DNA of 64,000 nt from Nitrosospira multiformis. Its GTDB lineage: Bacteria; Pseudomonadota; Gammaproteobacteria; Burkholderiales; Nitrosomonadaceae. The stretch spans positions 372,001 to 436,000 of the forward strand of contig NZ_FOHI01000001.1 in assembly GCF_900111585.1 (NCBI RefSeq), read 5' to 3'. Positions 43,677 to 52,148 of this stretch are shown piece after piece. The notes under the pieces were generated by a model that was not told where the DNA came from, searched no databases, and worked only from the letters and a program-made list of their open reading frames with translations. The position numbers were made by a program, and so were the translations under genes. The number at the start of each line of letters is the position of its first letter. Within the stretch, counting starts at the first letter, position 1.

Positions 43677-45287
43677 CTAACGGGAAAGCCGAAACGCGTT
43701 TGGATCAATTTGATGCTGTGTTAATTTCTGATGAACCGCGCGCGGCGTTATATGGAGTGATTGGGCGACCTTTTTTATATTTCCTCGAAAACTGACAAGC
43801 AGCTCCTTTAACATTGCTTCTTCCACTTCATCTGCCGCCCTCTTCCTGGCTTCTTTTAGCGTACAAGATGCCTGTTGAATCAAAGCCTGTTGCGGGACAG
43901 GCTGGGGTTGCGCAGGCTTTTTGGGCAACGCCACCTGCTCCAGCACCTGCCCGGAAGCAAATAAAAAAGAGCGTTCCAGAACATTTTCCATCTCTCTGAC
44001 ATTACCTGGCCACTCGTAGCTCATAAGTTGTGCCAAGGCGCGCCTGCTCAATTTATGAGGGTTCTTGCGGTATTTTTCAGAGAGTCTTGCTAAGATCGAG
44101 GTGGCCAAAGGTGGGATGTCTTCAGGCCGTTCACGCAGTGGGGGAATGTGGATCGGCACGACATTGAGGCGATAGTAAAGATCGCGGCGGAAAACCCCTT
44201 GGGCCATCAGCTTGTCGAGCTGACTGCCCGCAGCGGCAACGATCCTGACATCGACGGATAAACTCTGCTTGCCTCCTACACGCTCAAATTCATTTTCCTG
44301 AAGCACTCTTAGCAACCGCGCCTGGGCTGGAAACGGGAGTGAATCAATTTCATCCAGAAACAGCGTGCCCTTGTCCGCGCGCTCGAAAAAACCCTGATGC
44401 ACTTCGTAGGCCCCTGTAAAGGCTCCGCGCTCGTGCCCGAACAAAACACTTTCAACCAGGTTTTCCGGGATAGCGCCGCAATTTACTGCAAGAAATTTAT
44501 TGTTCCAGCGTTCGCTCATCGCATGGATAGCACGCGCGATAACCTCCTTACCCACGCCTGTTTCACCGCTAATTAATACATTCGCTGTCGTCGGGGCGAC
44601 AATTTCCACGGTTTCCAGTGTTTGACGCATGGCCAATGATTGGGCCACGATGCGCGGCCTGTCAGTAGCGTCAGGTTTACTTGATCTGGAGCCAAACCAG
44701 GCCTTGTTCAGTTGTTTTTCCACGCGAGTACTGATTTCTGCGGAAGCAGACTTGCCGAGGATGACTTCCCCCTCCTTGCGATATTCGTCGCCGCCTTGAT
44801 ATTGTTGTGCCTGATTCGGATCAGTATGGATGCAGACTTCGCACATTCCGTCCCCGACGGCGATGCGCTTCTCAAGGATGACTTTTGCGTAACCGAAATT
44901 ATGCGCCGCGATTCCGCCGAACACGCTCGAAGTCATCTGGCACAACTCCGGAGCATGTCTGACTGCCTCGCCGAAGGGACAGCGAGTATTGACAACGCGC
45001 ACCACCCCCGGCTCACTGGAAGCAGGGGAAAAGGCGCCTCCTATTTTGTTCTTTATTTCAACAATCAGATCGCGGTACCGAGCATTGTCCAGCGGCCCGA
45101 CAAGGCCTCGTTCCTCACGGTAAGCCGCCTCGAAACAGCTGCCCGCATTCAATCCCAGTTGCTCAATTCTGTTTATCGGTTTGTCATTTTTATCAGGTTC
45201 GCACAGTTCGCTTAATTCGAGGCTCTTCGTTACAAACGTTTGCAGAAAATTAATTGGATTAAGCTGTGAAAAAGGCTGACTGGCCAT
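43677..45287 (-). CDS. Sigma-54-dependent transcriptional activator with a Cys-containing V4R-like sensor domain
   Basis: 536 residues. Residues 1-160 form a sensor region whose second half (TRCPFGEAVRHAPELC ... GDGMCEVC, with C103, C116, C149 and C152) resembles V4R-type small-ligand domains. The AAA+ core has Walker A GETGVGKE (241-248), the sigma-54 contact GAFTGA (288-293), Walker B GTLFLDEID and the RDLYYRLNV region. A Fis-like helix-turn-helix ends the protein (NIKKVAQSLHITPRAVHQKL). A linker rich in Gln/Pro precedes it. It should activate the sigma-54 promoter about 230 bases downstream, probably in response to a sulfur compound or redox signal bound by the cysteines (inference). Confidence 0.88.
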   Translation of the reverse strand: MASQPFSQLNPINFLQTFVTKSLELSELCEPDKNDKPINRIEQLGLNAGSCFEAAYREERGLVGPLDNARYRDLIVEIKNKIGGAFSPASSEPGVVRVVNTRCPFGEAVRHAPELCQMTSSVFGGIAAHNFGYAKVILEKRIAVGDGMCEVCIHTDPNQAQQYQGGDEYRKEGEVILGKSASAEISTRVEKQLNKAWFGSRSSKPDATDRPRIVAQSLAMRQTLETVEIVAPTTANVLISGETGVGKEVIARAIHAMSERWNNKFLAVNCGAIPENLVESVLFGHERGAFTGAYEVHQGFFERADKGTLFLDEIDSLPFPAQARLLRVLQENEFERVGGKQSLSVDVRIVAAAGSQLDKLMAQGVFRRDLYYRLNVVPIHIPPLRERPEDIPPLATSILARLSEKYRKNPHKLSRRALAQLMSYEWPGNVREMENVLERSFLFASGQVLEQVALPKKPAQPQPVPQQALIQQASCTLKEARKRAADEVEEAMLKELLVSFRGNIKKVAQSLHITPRAVHQKLTQHQIDPNAFRLSR

Positions 45288-45416
45288 GGGTAACTCCTAT
45301 AGATGAGGTCATCCTGAAAGTGATTGGAGGTCATGCTGTCCCTCCTGCATTACTGTTTCTGCTGCAGTAGAGGCCATTAACGGAGGCCATTAACGTGCAC
45401 GATCCGTATCGCTTTC

Positions 45417-45764
45417 TCATTGGACAGGCTGTAGATGATGTATTTGCCCCTCCGCTCGGTGCTGAAGAGTCCTTTTCACGCACTGCTGTGAAAGAGCGAA
45501 TTGTCGGATTCTGGACAACCCCGATACAGGTATGCGTCCCCTGCTACCCGGGTTCAACCTTCTGGCGGCCAGAAGAAGAAATCCTCTCAGGACTGCATAC
45601 ATAGCGATGATCATGAGGGCGTAATGCGAGTGCCCTTGATCCACGCCCCAGGTCCAGCCCGAGGGCCACAGCCCAAGCATCAAGGGGGCGAGAACAATCA
45701 GAAAGAAAAAACCGAAGAGGTTGAGTGCGATGCGCAAATACTTGAGCCGAGTATCGAAGGACAT
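45417..45764 (-). CDS. DUF6632-like small membrane protein, C-terminus probably frameshifted
   Basis: From the ATG at 45764 (GAGGAG upstream) 115 residues. The first 70 (LNLFGFFFLIVLAPLMLGLW, SGWTWG, YALMIIAMYAVLRGFLLLAA) fit DUF6632, with two membrane segments. After LLLAARRLNP the sequence turns into Arg/Gln-rich sequence with no membrane character, where the family should continue with two more spans. This suggests a frameshift near 45540. It may be a pseudogene. Confidence 0.5.
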   Translation of the reverse strand: MSFDTRLKYLRIALNLFGFFFLIVLAPLMLGLWPSGWTWGVDQGHSHYALMIIAMYAVLRGFLLLAARRLNPGSRGRIPVSGLSRIRQFALSQQCVKRTLQHRAEGQIHHLQPVQ

Positions 45765-45927
45765 GACGAGCTCCTCATGAAGGATGAAACGCGAGCGACG
45801 CGCCTCGGTAAGTTTCGAGGCCTCGTCCTCCGAAGTTGGAGAAAGCAACCAGTTTGAATTCACTATGACTCGGGAGCTAGAACTAAATTCTCTTCGTATC
45901 ATCGGACTAGGGTTATCAGGGTTTTCG

Positions 45928-47673
45928 CTATCGGCCCATGCGCGAGGCCGTCAGCTTTACGTCAGCATGCTCCCAGGCCCTTTTGAGGCGTGCCTCAATA
46001 ACATCGGCCTCGGCTTCCTTTTTCTGAGCACGCAGGGCCTGCTGCAACCCGAAAAGGGCCCAACCACTGTCGCGATTCCGTTGCAGGTCGTTCCAGTAGA
46101 CCGTCTCTGCTTCATCCGGATATCCGGCTTCAAGTAGGATCGCGCCCAGCGCGAGCCGCGGTGGATAGTGCCACTCAGCGGGTTCCGTATAAACCAGCGC
46201 ATCCTCGTAGCGGATCGCGCGTTCAAGATGCGCTATGGCCGAATCGAATTTGCCGCGGGCGGCGTCAATCTCACCAGCCAGCACTTCGGGAGCAATCCTG
46301 AGCACGGTGCGCGGCGTATTCTTGGAGAAGAGTGCACCGTCCAGGCTGGGGTCTTTCATGATCTCGCGCAAAGTACCCAGTTCCTGCTCGGCTTGGGAGA
46401 GACGTCCGGTTGCGATAAATGCAAGGCCCCGGACATAATGCCAGCTCCCCTTGAGGAATGCGTTCGTGACGGGAGGGGAGGGCTCATCGAGTATATCCTG
46501 CCAGTGTCCGAACCTCGCGAGAGCCCAGTAGGATGTCATGCGGAACACAGCAGTCAGGGGCATTTCCTTCAGCGTGGCATCGTCTATCCTGCTGGCGGTC
46601 TTGCGGGCGGCTTCGATTGCGATTCTGCTTTGACCGCTTGCCGTGGCAGAAAACGAAAGAAAGTGGATGTTATGCGGGTAGTAGGCCATCGGGTACAGTC
46701 CCTGTGCCTGGCATTGAGCGATGTAGTCCTCGTCGGCCGCTATTGCCAACCGGTTGCTTTTTATCGCATCCCCATAACGTCCCACCCGCTGATAAATATG
46801 CGATGACATATGTATCATGTGCCCTGCTGCGGGCATCAGCGGAAGCAGGACGTCCGCGGCCTTCTCCGCGCGCTCAGGCGTGGTCGTGGGCTCCAGCAGA
46901 TGAATTTGCATGTGCAATGCGGCGGGATGTGAGGGATGGCGGCGCAATACCTCCTCGGTCAGCGCCGCGATTTCAGCCGTTCCCTCATGGGGGTGCCCGT
47001 CCCGCATCCAGTATCCCCAGGGACGAAGGTCCATCACTGATTCCACATAGAGCATTGCGATATCAGGATCAGTGGAAAAGCGCCGATGTACCGTCCGCAT
47101 TGCCTCAGCATAAGCCTTGTCATTTGCCGCGCGATCTCCGGAACCGCCCGAATAACGTTTCTCCAGCGCGCTGATCAGCGCCTGCTCCCTTTCCGAGGCC
47201 GACCCCATCAGTGATCTCGCCTTTTGCACCAGCTTCAAGGCATCGGATTCATCCTTGGGATCCATGGGTGCGTTGATGTTGGGACCCAGTACCAGCGCCT
47301 GACCCCAGTATGCCATCGCCAGTGCGGGATCGAGTCGTGCGGCTTCGCGAAATGCGCGGCGCGCTTCGGCATGGTTGAAGCCGTAGGCCAGATTGATGCC
47401 CTGATTGATAAAGAGCTGTGCTCTTTCATTTCGTGTGCTGACCGGGAATGCATGATTGCCGAGGTTCTGCAACCTGGGTGCCAGCTGCCCATCCGGTCCT
47501 GGCTGGTTCGCCCCAGGTGAAGCTTCATAATGCTTGTGGTTCGAGCCTTGCGCTGCAGGGATTTGGCTTTGCTCGCCCACAGCCGAGTCACGCGCTTCTG
47601 AGGACGGGCAAAAGACGCTTGTCCCAGCCAATACCAGTCCCATCATAAGGGAATTAAAAGCACGGGATTCCAT
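45928..47673 (-). CDS. Exported TPR-repeat protein
   Basis: I prefer the second ATG (47673), seven bases after AAGGAG, over the first (47679), which abuts it. That gives 581 residues. A signal peptide precedes about SEARD (28). A Gly/Pro/Gln-rich linker follows, then an all-helical body with TPR units, for example FINQGINLAYGFNHAEARRA, FREAARLDPALAMAYWGQAL and later copies near the C-terminus. Conserved HxxxH-type stretches (HPAALHMQIHLLE, AAGHMIHMSSHIY) are noticeable. The function is unknown. Proteins like this are widespread in environmental proteobacteria and presumably act as periplasmic scaffolds. Confidence 0.8.
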   Translation of the reverse strand: MESRAFNSLMMGLVLAGTSVFCPSSEARDSAVGEQSQIPAAQGSNHKHYEASPGANQPGPDGQLAPRLQNLGNHAFPVSTRNERAQLFINQGINLAYGFNHAEARRAFREAARLDPALAMAYWGQALVLGPNINAPMDPKDESDALKLVQKARSLMGSASEREQALISALEKRYSGGSGDRAANDKAYAEAMRTVHRRFSTDPDIAMLYVESVMDLRPWGYWMRDGHPHEGTAEIAALTEEVLRRHPSHPAALHMQIHLLEPTTTPERAEKAADVLLPLMPAAGHMIHMSSHIYQRVGRYGDAIKSNRLAIAADEDYIAQCQAQGLYPMAYYPHNIHFLSFSATASGQSRIAIEAARKTASRIDDATLKEMPLTAVFRMTSYWALARFGHWQDILDEPSPPVTNAFLKGSWHYVRGLAFIATGRLSQAEQELGTLREIMKDPSLDGALFSKNTPRTVLRIAPEVLAGEIDAARGKFDSAIAHLERAIRYEDALVYTEPAEWHYPPRLALGAILLEAGYPDEAETVYWNDLQRNRDSGWALFGLQQALRAQKKEAEADVIEARLKRAWEHADVKLTASRMGR

Positions 47674-47739
47674 GTACATCTCCTTAAAAGTATTTTTACA
47701 GTTGGCGGGTTTCTTACTCTATTGCTCGAATTCCGCGTT

Positions 47740-48018
47740 CTAGCAACTCTCTGCCGTGGTGGGATCAATTACAGACAGGATGCGGGAAACACGATTTGCA
47801 GGAAAATCGCCTTGTTCGGCGTGGGCTCGTATGGCCATCTCATCGGGTGCAATATAGATGCAGTAAACCTTGTTATCGGTCACGTAGCTCTCCACCCACT
47901 GGATCGGAGATCTCATACTGGCTAGTACGTTGCATGATTTCTCTGAAATGGCTTGCAAATCCTGAGCGGTAAACGCGCCCGCCTTGGGGATTTCACGTTC
48001 AATGATGAATTTGGGCAT
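47740..48018 (-). CDS. DUF4242 family small protein
   Basis: 92 residues starting MPKFIIEREIPKAGAFT. The body (QAISEKSCNVL, IQWVESYVTDNKVYCIYIAP, HAEQGDFPANRVS) fits DUF4242, a ferredoxin-like fold seen in small nickel- or metal-binding proteins of the SCO4226 type. An AGAGGT site precedes the ATG. An operator-like site identical in layout to that of the adjacent TetR gene lies about 30 bases upstream, so it is probably a TetR target. Confidence 0.8.
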   Translation of the reverse strand: MPKFIIEREIPKAGAFTAQDLQAISEKSCNVLASMRSPIQWVESYVTDNKVYCIYIAPDEMAIRAHAEQGDFPANRVSRILSVIDPTTAESC

Positions 48019-48044
48019 TTATACCTCTTGTTTCGATTAATAAA

Positions 48045-48062
48045 TATATGACTGGTCGTCTT
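48045..48062 (-). promoter_or_regulatory. Operator-like site upstream of the DUF4242 gene
   Basis: On the reverse strand the site reads AAGACGACCAGTCATATA. It matches the site before the TetR gene (48703-48720) at 14 of 18 positions in the same orientation, with core GAC-ACC-GTC. It lies about 27 bases upstream of the DUF4242 ATG, within its promoter region. Confidence 0.55.
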
Positions 48063-48079
48063 AATAAAAGAGAAAAAAA

Positions 48080-48694
48080 TTAGCGAGATGTAGATGTAAG
48101 AGGCCTAAAAAAATCTCCCAGCAGATCCTGACAGCATTGCTTGACGGGTCCGGGCGATTTTTCGATCTTCGCTCTCAGCAAGGCCCCCTGCCAGGCATTT
48201 ATTAATAAATCGGCCATCTCCCCCGCTGATTTATCTGCCCTGACCGTGCCTTGTTGCTGAGCCTTGACCAAGCCAGATTGCAGTAAATCCCGATACCGGG
48301 TAACAGCCGCCTGGAGGGATTGCTGACAAAGAGGACTGGTATCACCAATCTCACCCATTAAATTCCCAAGGAGGCACCCACCCTTGAAATCGTTTTTCTC
48401 CAGCTCCGCGACAAGCTCATCAAAATAACATTGTATTGCACCCAGTGCGTTGGTTTCGGAGCGTTGTAAATGAGTGGTCAGCTGGATGATAAAAGGGTCG
48501 ACGTAATGTTGGATAACCTTGGCGCCAAAATCCTCCTTGCTATCGAAGTAATTATAAAAAGAGCCTTTGGGAATATTTACCGCATCCAGAATTTCCTGGA
48601 GTCCAGTACCGTGGTAGCCCTGGCGCATGAGCATGCTTACACCCTGATTCAACAGATTGTCCCTGCTCGCTTCCTTTTTTGCAGATCGCGTCAT
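48080..48694 (-). CDS. TetR-family transcriptional repressor (NemR/AcuR-like)
   Basis: 204 residues. The N-terminal helix-turn-helix is GYHGTGLQEILDAVNIPKGS FYNYF (split around 26-50). The C-terminal ligand domain has YFDELVAELEKNDFKGGCLLGNL, a form usual in repressors sensing electrophiles such as N-ethylmaleimide or acrylate. C119-region cysteines could be reactive. It is preceded by an operator-like palindrome, implying autoregulation, and followed by the DUF4242 gene with the same site. Confidence 0.85.
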   Translation of the reverse strand: MTRSAKKEASRDNLLNQGVSMLMRQGYHGTGLQEILDAVNIPKGSFYNYFDSKEDFGAKVIQHYVDPFIIQLTTHLQRSETNALGAIQCYFDELVAELEKNDFKGGCLLGNLMGEIGDTSPLCQQSLQAAVTRYRDLLQSGLVKAQQQGTVRADKSAGEMADLLINAWQGALLRAKIEKSPGPVKQCCQDLLGDFFRPLTSTSR

Positions 48695-48702
48695 GTATTA
48701 AT

Positions 48703-48720
48703 AATACGACCGGTTGTCTT
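48703..48720 (-). promoter_or_regulatory. Operator-like palindrome upstream of the TetR gene
   Basis: On the reverse strand AAGACAACCGGTCGTATT contains the near-perfect dyad ACAACC-GGTCGT. It lies 9 bases before the TetR start and shares its core with the site at 48045-48062. Likely autoregulation. Confidence 0.6.
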
Positions 48721-49044
48721 GTTTCGTCAACTGTTCTTGGCTATGCTCATGCGACAAACTTCCTGTAAAGGTTCCCCATGGAGTGCCCATAAGCTTCTGA
48801 TCTTCCCTAAATAAAATTTTCCTGACGCGTTTTCTCAGCTTTTTCTTCGATTTGAGGTCTTTTCCCCTCTGGGGAGTAGTCAAATCTTATCTTTAGAAAA
48901 TCATACCCATTCCTCTTGTGATGTTTTTATTGAGGGCGTAGAATAAAATAGACTGATCGGTCTGTTTTTGATGTCATCCTGAATGCACGGAAATCAAAAG
49001 TGGCATCAATATTTTCTGTGATGACAGGGAGGTGAATAGTGACG
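48721..49044. other. Divergent intergenic region between two TetR-type units
   Basis: About 320 bases, AT-rich. It contains the palindrome at 48950-48963 and a GGGAGGTGA ribosome site near 49027-49035. No gene is supported. Confidence 0.45.
48950..48963 (+). promoter_or_regulatory. TetR-type operator upstream of the OsmC-monooxygenase unit
   Basis: AGACTGATCGGTCT is a 14-bp palindrome with one mismatched pair, of the AGACCGATCGGTCT type often bound by TetR proteins. It lies about 95 bases before the interrupted osmC gene. The TetR gene at 50845, in the same unit, is the obvious candidate regulator. Confidence 0.6.
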
Positions 49045-49590
49045 ATGAAATGCGTGAATGGAATTGACGTCGACAGGTTACGGAAAACGCGTGCTCTCAT
49101 CGAGGGGGATGCAAACGGGGCTTTCGGCAACCCCCGGTATGAGTCGACTGTTGTCTGGAAAAACGGGTATCGCACCGTATCCTATGCCATGGATGGCCAG
49201 GAAGTCAGTGGTGACTAGCCTGAGCAATACGGCGGCAAGGGGAGCGGCATCACCCCGGAGGACATGCTGCTCAGCGCAATCGGAGGCTGCCTTGTCGCCA
49301 CCTATATTGGCGCATTGTCGGTGGCGGACATCACCGTGAAATCACTGCGACTCGACGTTTCCGGTCGAGTGAATTTCCGTGCCGCCTTTGGCCTTGAAGC
49401 GGCCAATCCCGGCTTTGAAAGCATCCGGGTAGCGGTGGATATCCAGACTGATTCCTCGACCGATAAGGTGAAGGGGATTCTGGACAGACTGCTGAAGACC
49501 GCGCCCATTCCGGATACGATCATCCGCCCAGTCCCGCTCAATGTCGAGATCAGTTGCAAGCAGGCTGAATTGACGGCTGAGCTTTTATGA
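49045..49590 (+). pseudogene. osmC: OsmC-family peroxide-reductase-like gene with one in-frame TAG
   Basis: One frame from the ATG at 49045 (or GTG at 49039, after GGGAGGTGA) runs to TGA 49588-49590 and reads as a full OsmC-type protein of about 181 residues. The only interruption is a TAG at 49216-49218, where relatives usually have Glu (DEPEQ; here GD*PEQYGGKGSG). A GAG-to-TAG change explains it. The downstream half holds the conserved AIGGC cysteine and the ISCKQAEL end. It could be a recent nonsense mutation, a sequencing error, or two pieces with restart at ATG 49264. It precedes the flavin monooxygenase gene by 19 bases. Confidence 0.75.
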
Positions 49591-49609
49591 CCACTGAGGG
49601 GGACTGGAG

Positions 49610-50848
49610 ATGACCGGTGTACATGATGTTGCAGTGATCGGTGCCGGCCCGGCGGGATTGTCGACGGCGTATGAGCTGAAAAGAATCGGCCTCGACCCGC
49701 TGGTGTTGGAGAAGACCGCGGCGGTGGGAGATGTCTGGCGCAATCACTATGATGGCGTGCGCCTGAACACAGGGCGCTTCTTTTCCCAACTCCCGGGAAA
49801 TCCGTTTCCCCGCTCGGCCGGTGGCTGGCCTTCGCGGGATGAAGTCGTGCGTGTCCTCGAAACATTCCCGGAACGAGGGGGATTCAAGGTTCGAACCGGA
49901 ATCAACATCGCAAAACTCGAGTATGATCGTCAGCGCGACACCTGGGCCATCTCCAGCCAGGATGGGGAGACGTTCGAATCGCGCGCCGTGGTTGTTGCGA
50001 CGGGTTGCGCGTGCACTCCCATCATCCCCCAATGGGACGGCATGGAGACTTTTTCCGGAGAAATCATCCATTCCTCCAAATTCAGGAACGCCAAAGCCTA
50101 TGCAGGAAAGAATGTACTGGTGGTCGGAAGTGGCAATTCCGCTGCGGAAATTGCAAGCAGGCTCGCTGAATGCGCAAAAACGGTGACCCTCTCCGTCAGG
50201 ACGCCACCCCACATTCTCCCAAAGAGCGTCTTCGGCATTCCGCTGGCCGGAATCGGCGTTGCGATTCGTCCCCTGCCACCCGCGTGGACGGATGGTCTCC
50301 TGAATGTCCTGCGCCGGTTGTTCATAGGTGACCTGACGCCCTATGGCCTTCCTTTTCCTGAGTCCCCGGTATCGCAGCAGTTTGCCAGGACTCAGGTGGT
50401 GCCGATTGTCTATGATCCCTTCGCAGAGGATATTCGCGCCGGAAGTATACGGGTAGTTGGGCAGATCAAAAAAATCGAAGGACAAACCGTGCATGCCTTC
50501 AATTCCATTGGAGCAAAGCCTCCTGAAGACCGCGAGCAAGCTACGTTGAACGTGGATGCGATTGTTGTCGGGACAGGCTTTCGTAGTGGTCTCACCAAAC
50601 TGATCCAGGTTCCCGGCATTACCACGGAGGAGGATAGACCGGTGGCGCAGGGGGATCATGAGTTTCCCGATGCGCCGCGCCTTTACATTATCGGGCACTT
50701 CGTTCCTTTGAGCGGCTACCTGCGGGAAATTCGCCTGGATGCAGGCAGGATCGCGAGAAAAATCAGGAAACAATTAGCAGAGCGGGAGCGTCCCTGGCCG
50801 AGCAAACCGGCATCAATCCATGCAGATTCTGGAGGAATAGGTCGATGA
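49610..50848 (+). CDS. Flavin-containing monooxygenase (CzcO/YUCCA-like)
   Basis: 412 residues. The FAD motif is GAGPAGLS at the N-terminus, and the NADPH motif is VVGSGNSAAEIA (about 165-176). VVATGCACTP and VVGTGFRS are the family's C-terminal dinucleotide contacts. Such class B monooxygenases oxygenate nitrogen, sulfur or ketone carbon atoms. The substrate is unknown. It overlaps the TetR gene by four bases (ATGA), so expression is coupled. Confidence 0.85.
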   Translation: MTGVHDVAVIGAGPAGLSTAYELKRIGLDPLVLEKTAAVGDVWRNHYDGVRLNTGRFFSQLPGNPFPRSAGGWPSRDEVVRVLETFPERGGFKVRTGINIAKLEYDRQRDTWAISSQDGETFESRAVVVATGCACTPIIPQWDGMETFSGEIIHSSKFRNAKAYAGKNVLVVGSGNSAAEIASRLAECAKTVTLSVRTPPHILPKSVFGIPLAGIGVAIRPLPPAWTDGLLNVLRRLFIGDLTPYGLPFPESPVSQQFARTQVVPIVYDPFAEDIRAGSIRVVGQIKKIEGQTVHAFNSIGAKPPEDREQATLNVDAIVVGTGFRSGLTKLIQVPGITTEEDRPVAQGDHEFPDAPRLYIIGHFVPLSGYLREIRLDAGRIARKIRKQLAERERPWPSKPASIHADSGGIGR

Positions 50849-51477
50849 AGGAAGCTCGCAAATCGATCGAGGAAAAACTGCTTTTGGCCGCGCGCCGCCT
50901 GTTCTGCCGTGCCGGGATCCATGCGACAGGCGTTACACGGATTCTCGAGGAAGCGGGTGTGGCACGCGCCAGCCTCTATACCCACTACGGCTCAAAGGAA
51001 AATCTGCTCAAGGCGGTGTTCGATACGGAAGCGAACATGTGGTTTCACTGGTTCGATCTGGATCTGCCGCATCTCAAGTGTTCCCCCAGGGAGCGCATCC
51101 TGGCCCTGTTCGATCTGCTGGAGAAATGGTTCGCAAAAGAAGACTTCTTCGGTTGCGTATTCATCAATGCCGTAGCGGAACACGAAAAGGATAGCCGCTG
51201 GGTAAAGGATATAGCCGGTGCGTACCGGGATCAAATAATTGACCGGCTGAGGTCACTGGTTGTGGAAAGTGGGGCCAGGGATCCCGATATGCTCACACAG
51301 AAACTGGGGCTGATCATCGAGGGTGCGATCGTGACTGCCATGGTAACCCAGAATAGCCAGGCCGCCTATATCGCACGACTTGCCGCCGAGGACGTTCTGC
51401 GCTGCATGGAGTATGCTCCCTCTCCAACGGAGAACTCTGCATCATCCGCTGCGCCTGTCACCATGGAATCGATTTAG
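50845..51477 (+). CDS. TetR-family transcriptional regulator
   Basis: 210 residues. The helix-turn-helix is around residues 25-48 (GIHATGVTRILEEAGVARAS, then LYTHYGSKENL). The C-terminal domain (WFAKEDFFGCVFINAVAEHE) is of the same broad type as the TetR at 48080. It is coupled to the monooxygenase gene and probably controls the unit from the palindrome at 48950. Confidence 0.87.
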   Translation: MKEARKSIEEKLLLAARRLFCRAGIHATGVTRILEEAGVARASLYTHYGSKENLLKAVFDTEANMWFHWFDLDLPHLKCSPRERILALFDLLEKWFAKEDFFGCVFINAVAEHEKDSRWVKDIAGAYRDQIIDRLRSLVVESGARDPDMLTQKLGLIIEGAIVTAMVTQNSQAAYIARLAAEDVLRCMEYAPSPTENSASSAAPVTMESI

Positions 51478-51496
51478 TCGAATTACGGAGAAATCA

Positions 51497-52123
51497 ATGG
51501 ATAGCATCTGGGCAAATTTGTCGACAGGCATGCGGCGCTTCCTGATCCTGAGCGGATCTCTCGCGGTTATCGTGGCAGTCGGCTTACAGTTTCACGTGAG
51601 CTCTCAGGGGGATGTGTCGGACACCTATCCGAAGGGTTTCCGCGGCGGCACATGCACCATAGAGTCCGACTCCCTGGTCATTGGCTATTCGGGTTATTTC
51701 ATCCCAGGAGACTATGAAATCCCTGAGGAAGCAACAGGCGCGATGTCCGTCCCTGTCTTGTGCGGAAAAATACCCAGTCCCGGAATCCTGGATGTCACGA
51801 TTGATCTTCTTTATCCGGAATCGGCGCGTGAATGGCCACTGACCATGGCGCTCACAAAAATGGAAGGCGGCACGCCATCGAACACACTGCTGACGATTCC
51901 TCCGAGAACGTACGAGTCCGGCACCATTACCCAGGTATTGCGTATCGCCGAATTGGGCGAATACAGGCTTTATCTATCCGGGAAGGATGAGAATCAGACT
52001 GATTTCACGCTGAAAATCCCCATCACCGTGGGAACGCCATGGTACGAGGGTTTTGCTCAATTCTGGCCCATGTTCGTTCTGGTCGTGGCGGCAATTCTTT
52101 ATCAAGTTTTTAGAAAACTCTGA
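51497..52123 (+). CDS. Unknown protein with N- and C-terminal membrane segments
   Basis: 208 residues from the ATG at 51497 (GGAG site). Longer in-frame extensions overlap the TetR gene. One span at about 14-32 and another at the C-terminus (FWPMFVLVVAAILYQVF) flank a beta-rich domain with two cysteines, GGTCTIESDS and VPVLCGKIPS, spaced for a disulfide, so the domain is probably periplasmic. No family was recognised. The position between a regulator and a hydrolase suggests membership of the unit. Confidence 0.6.
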   Translation: MDSIWANLSTGMRRFLILSGSLAVIVAVGLQFHVSSQGDVSDTYPKGFRGGTCTIESDSLVIGYSGYFIPGDYEIPEEATGAMSVPVLCGKIPSPGILDVTIDLLYPESAREWPLTMALTKMEGGTPSNTLLTIPPRTYESGTITQVLRIAELGEYRLYLSGKDENQTDFTLKIPITVGTPWYEGFAQFWPMFVLVVAAILYQVFRKL

Positions 52124-52148
52124 CTGCTTAAGTAAAGGAGCCATTATC

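Noticed and set aside
49216..49218. TAG in osmC as a pyrrolysine or programmed read-through codon
   Set aside because: Relatives usually have Glu at this place, explained by a GAG-to-TAG change; there is no pyrrolysine machinery or read-through signal in view.
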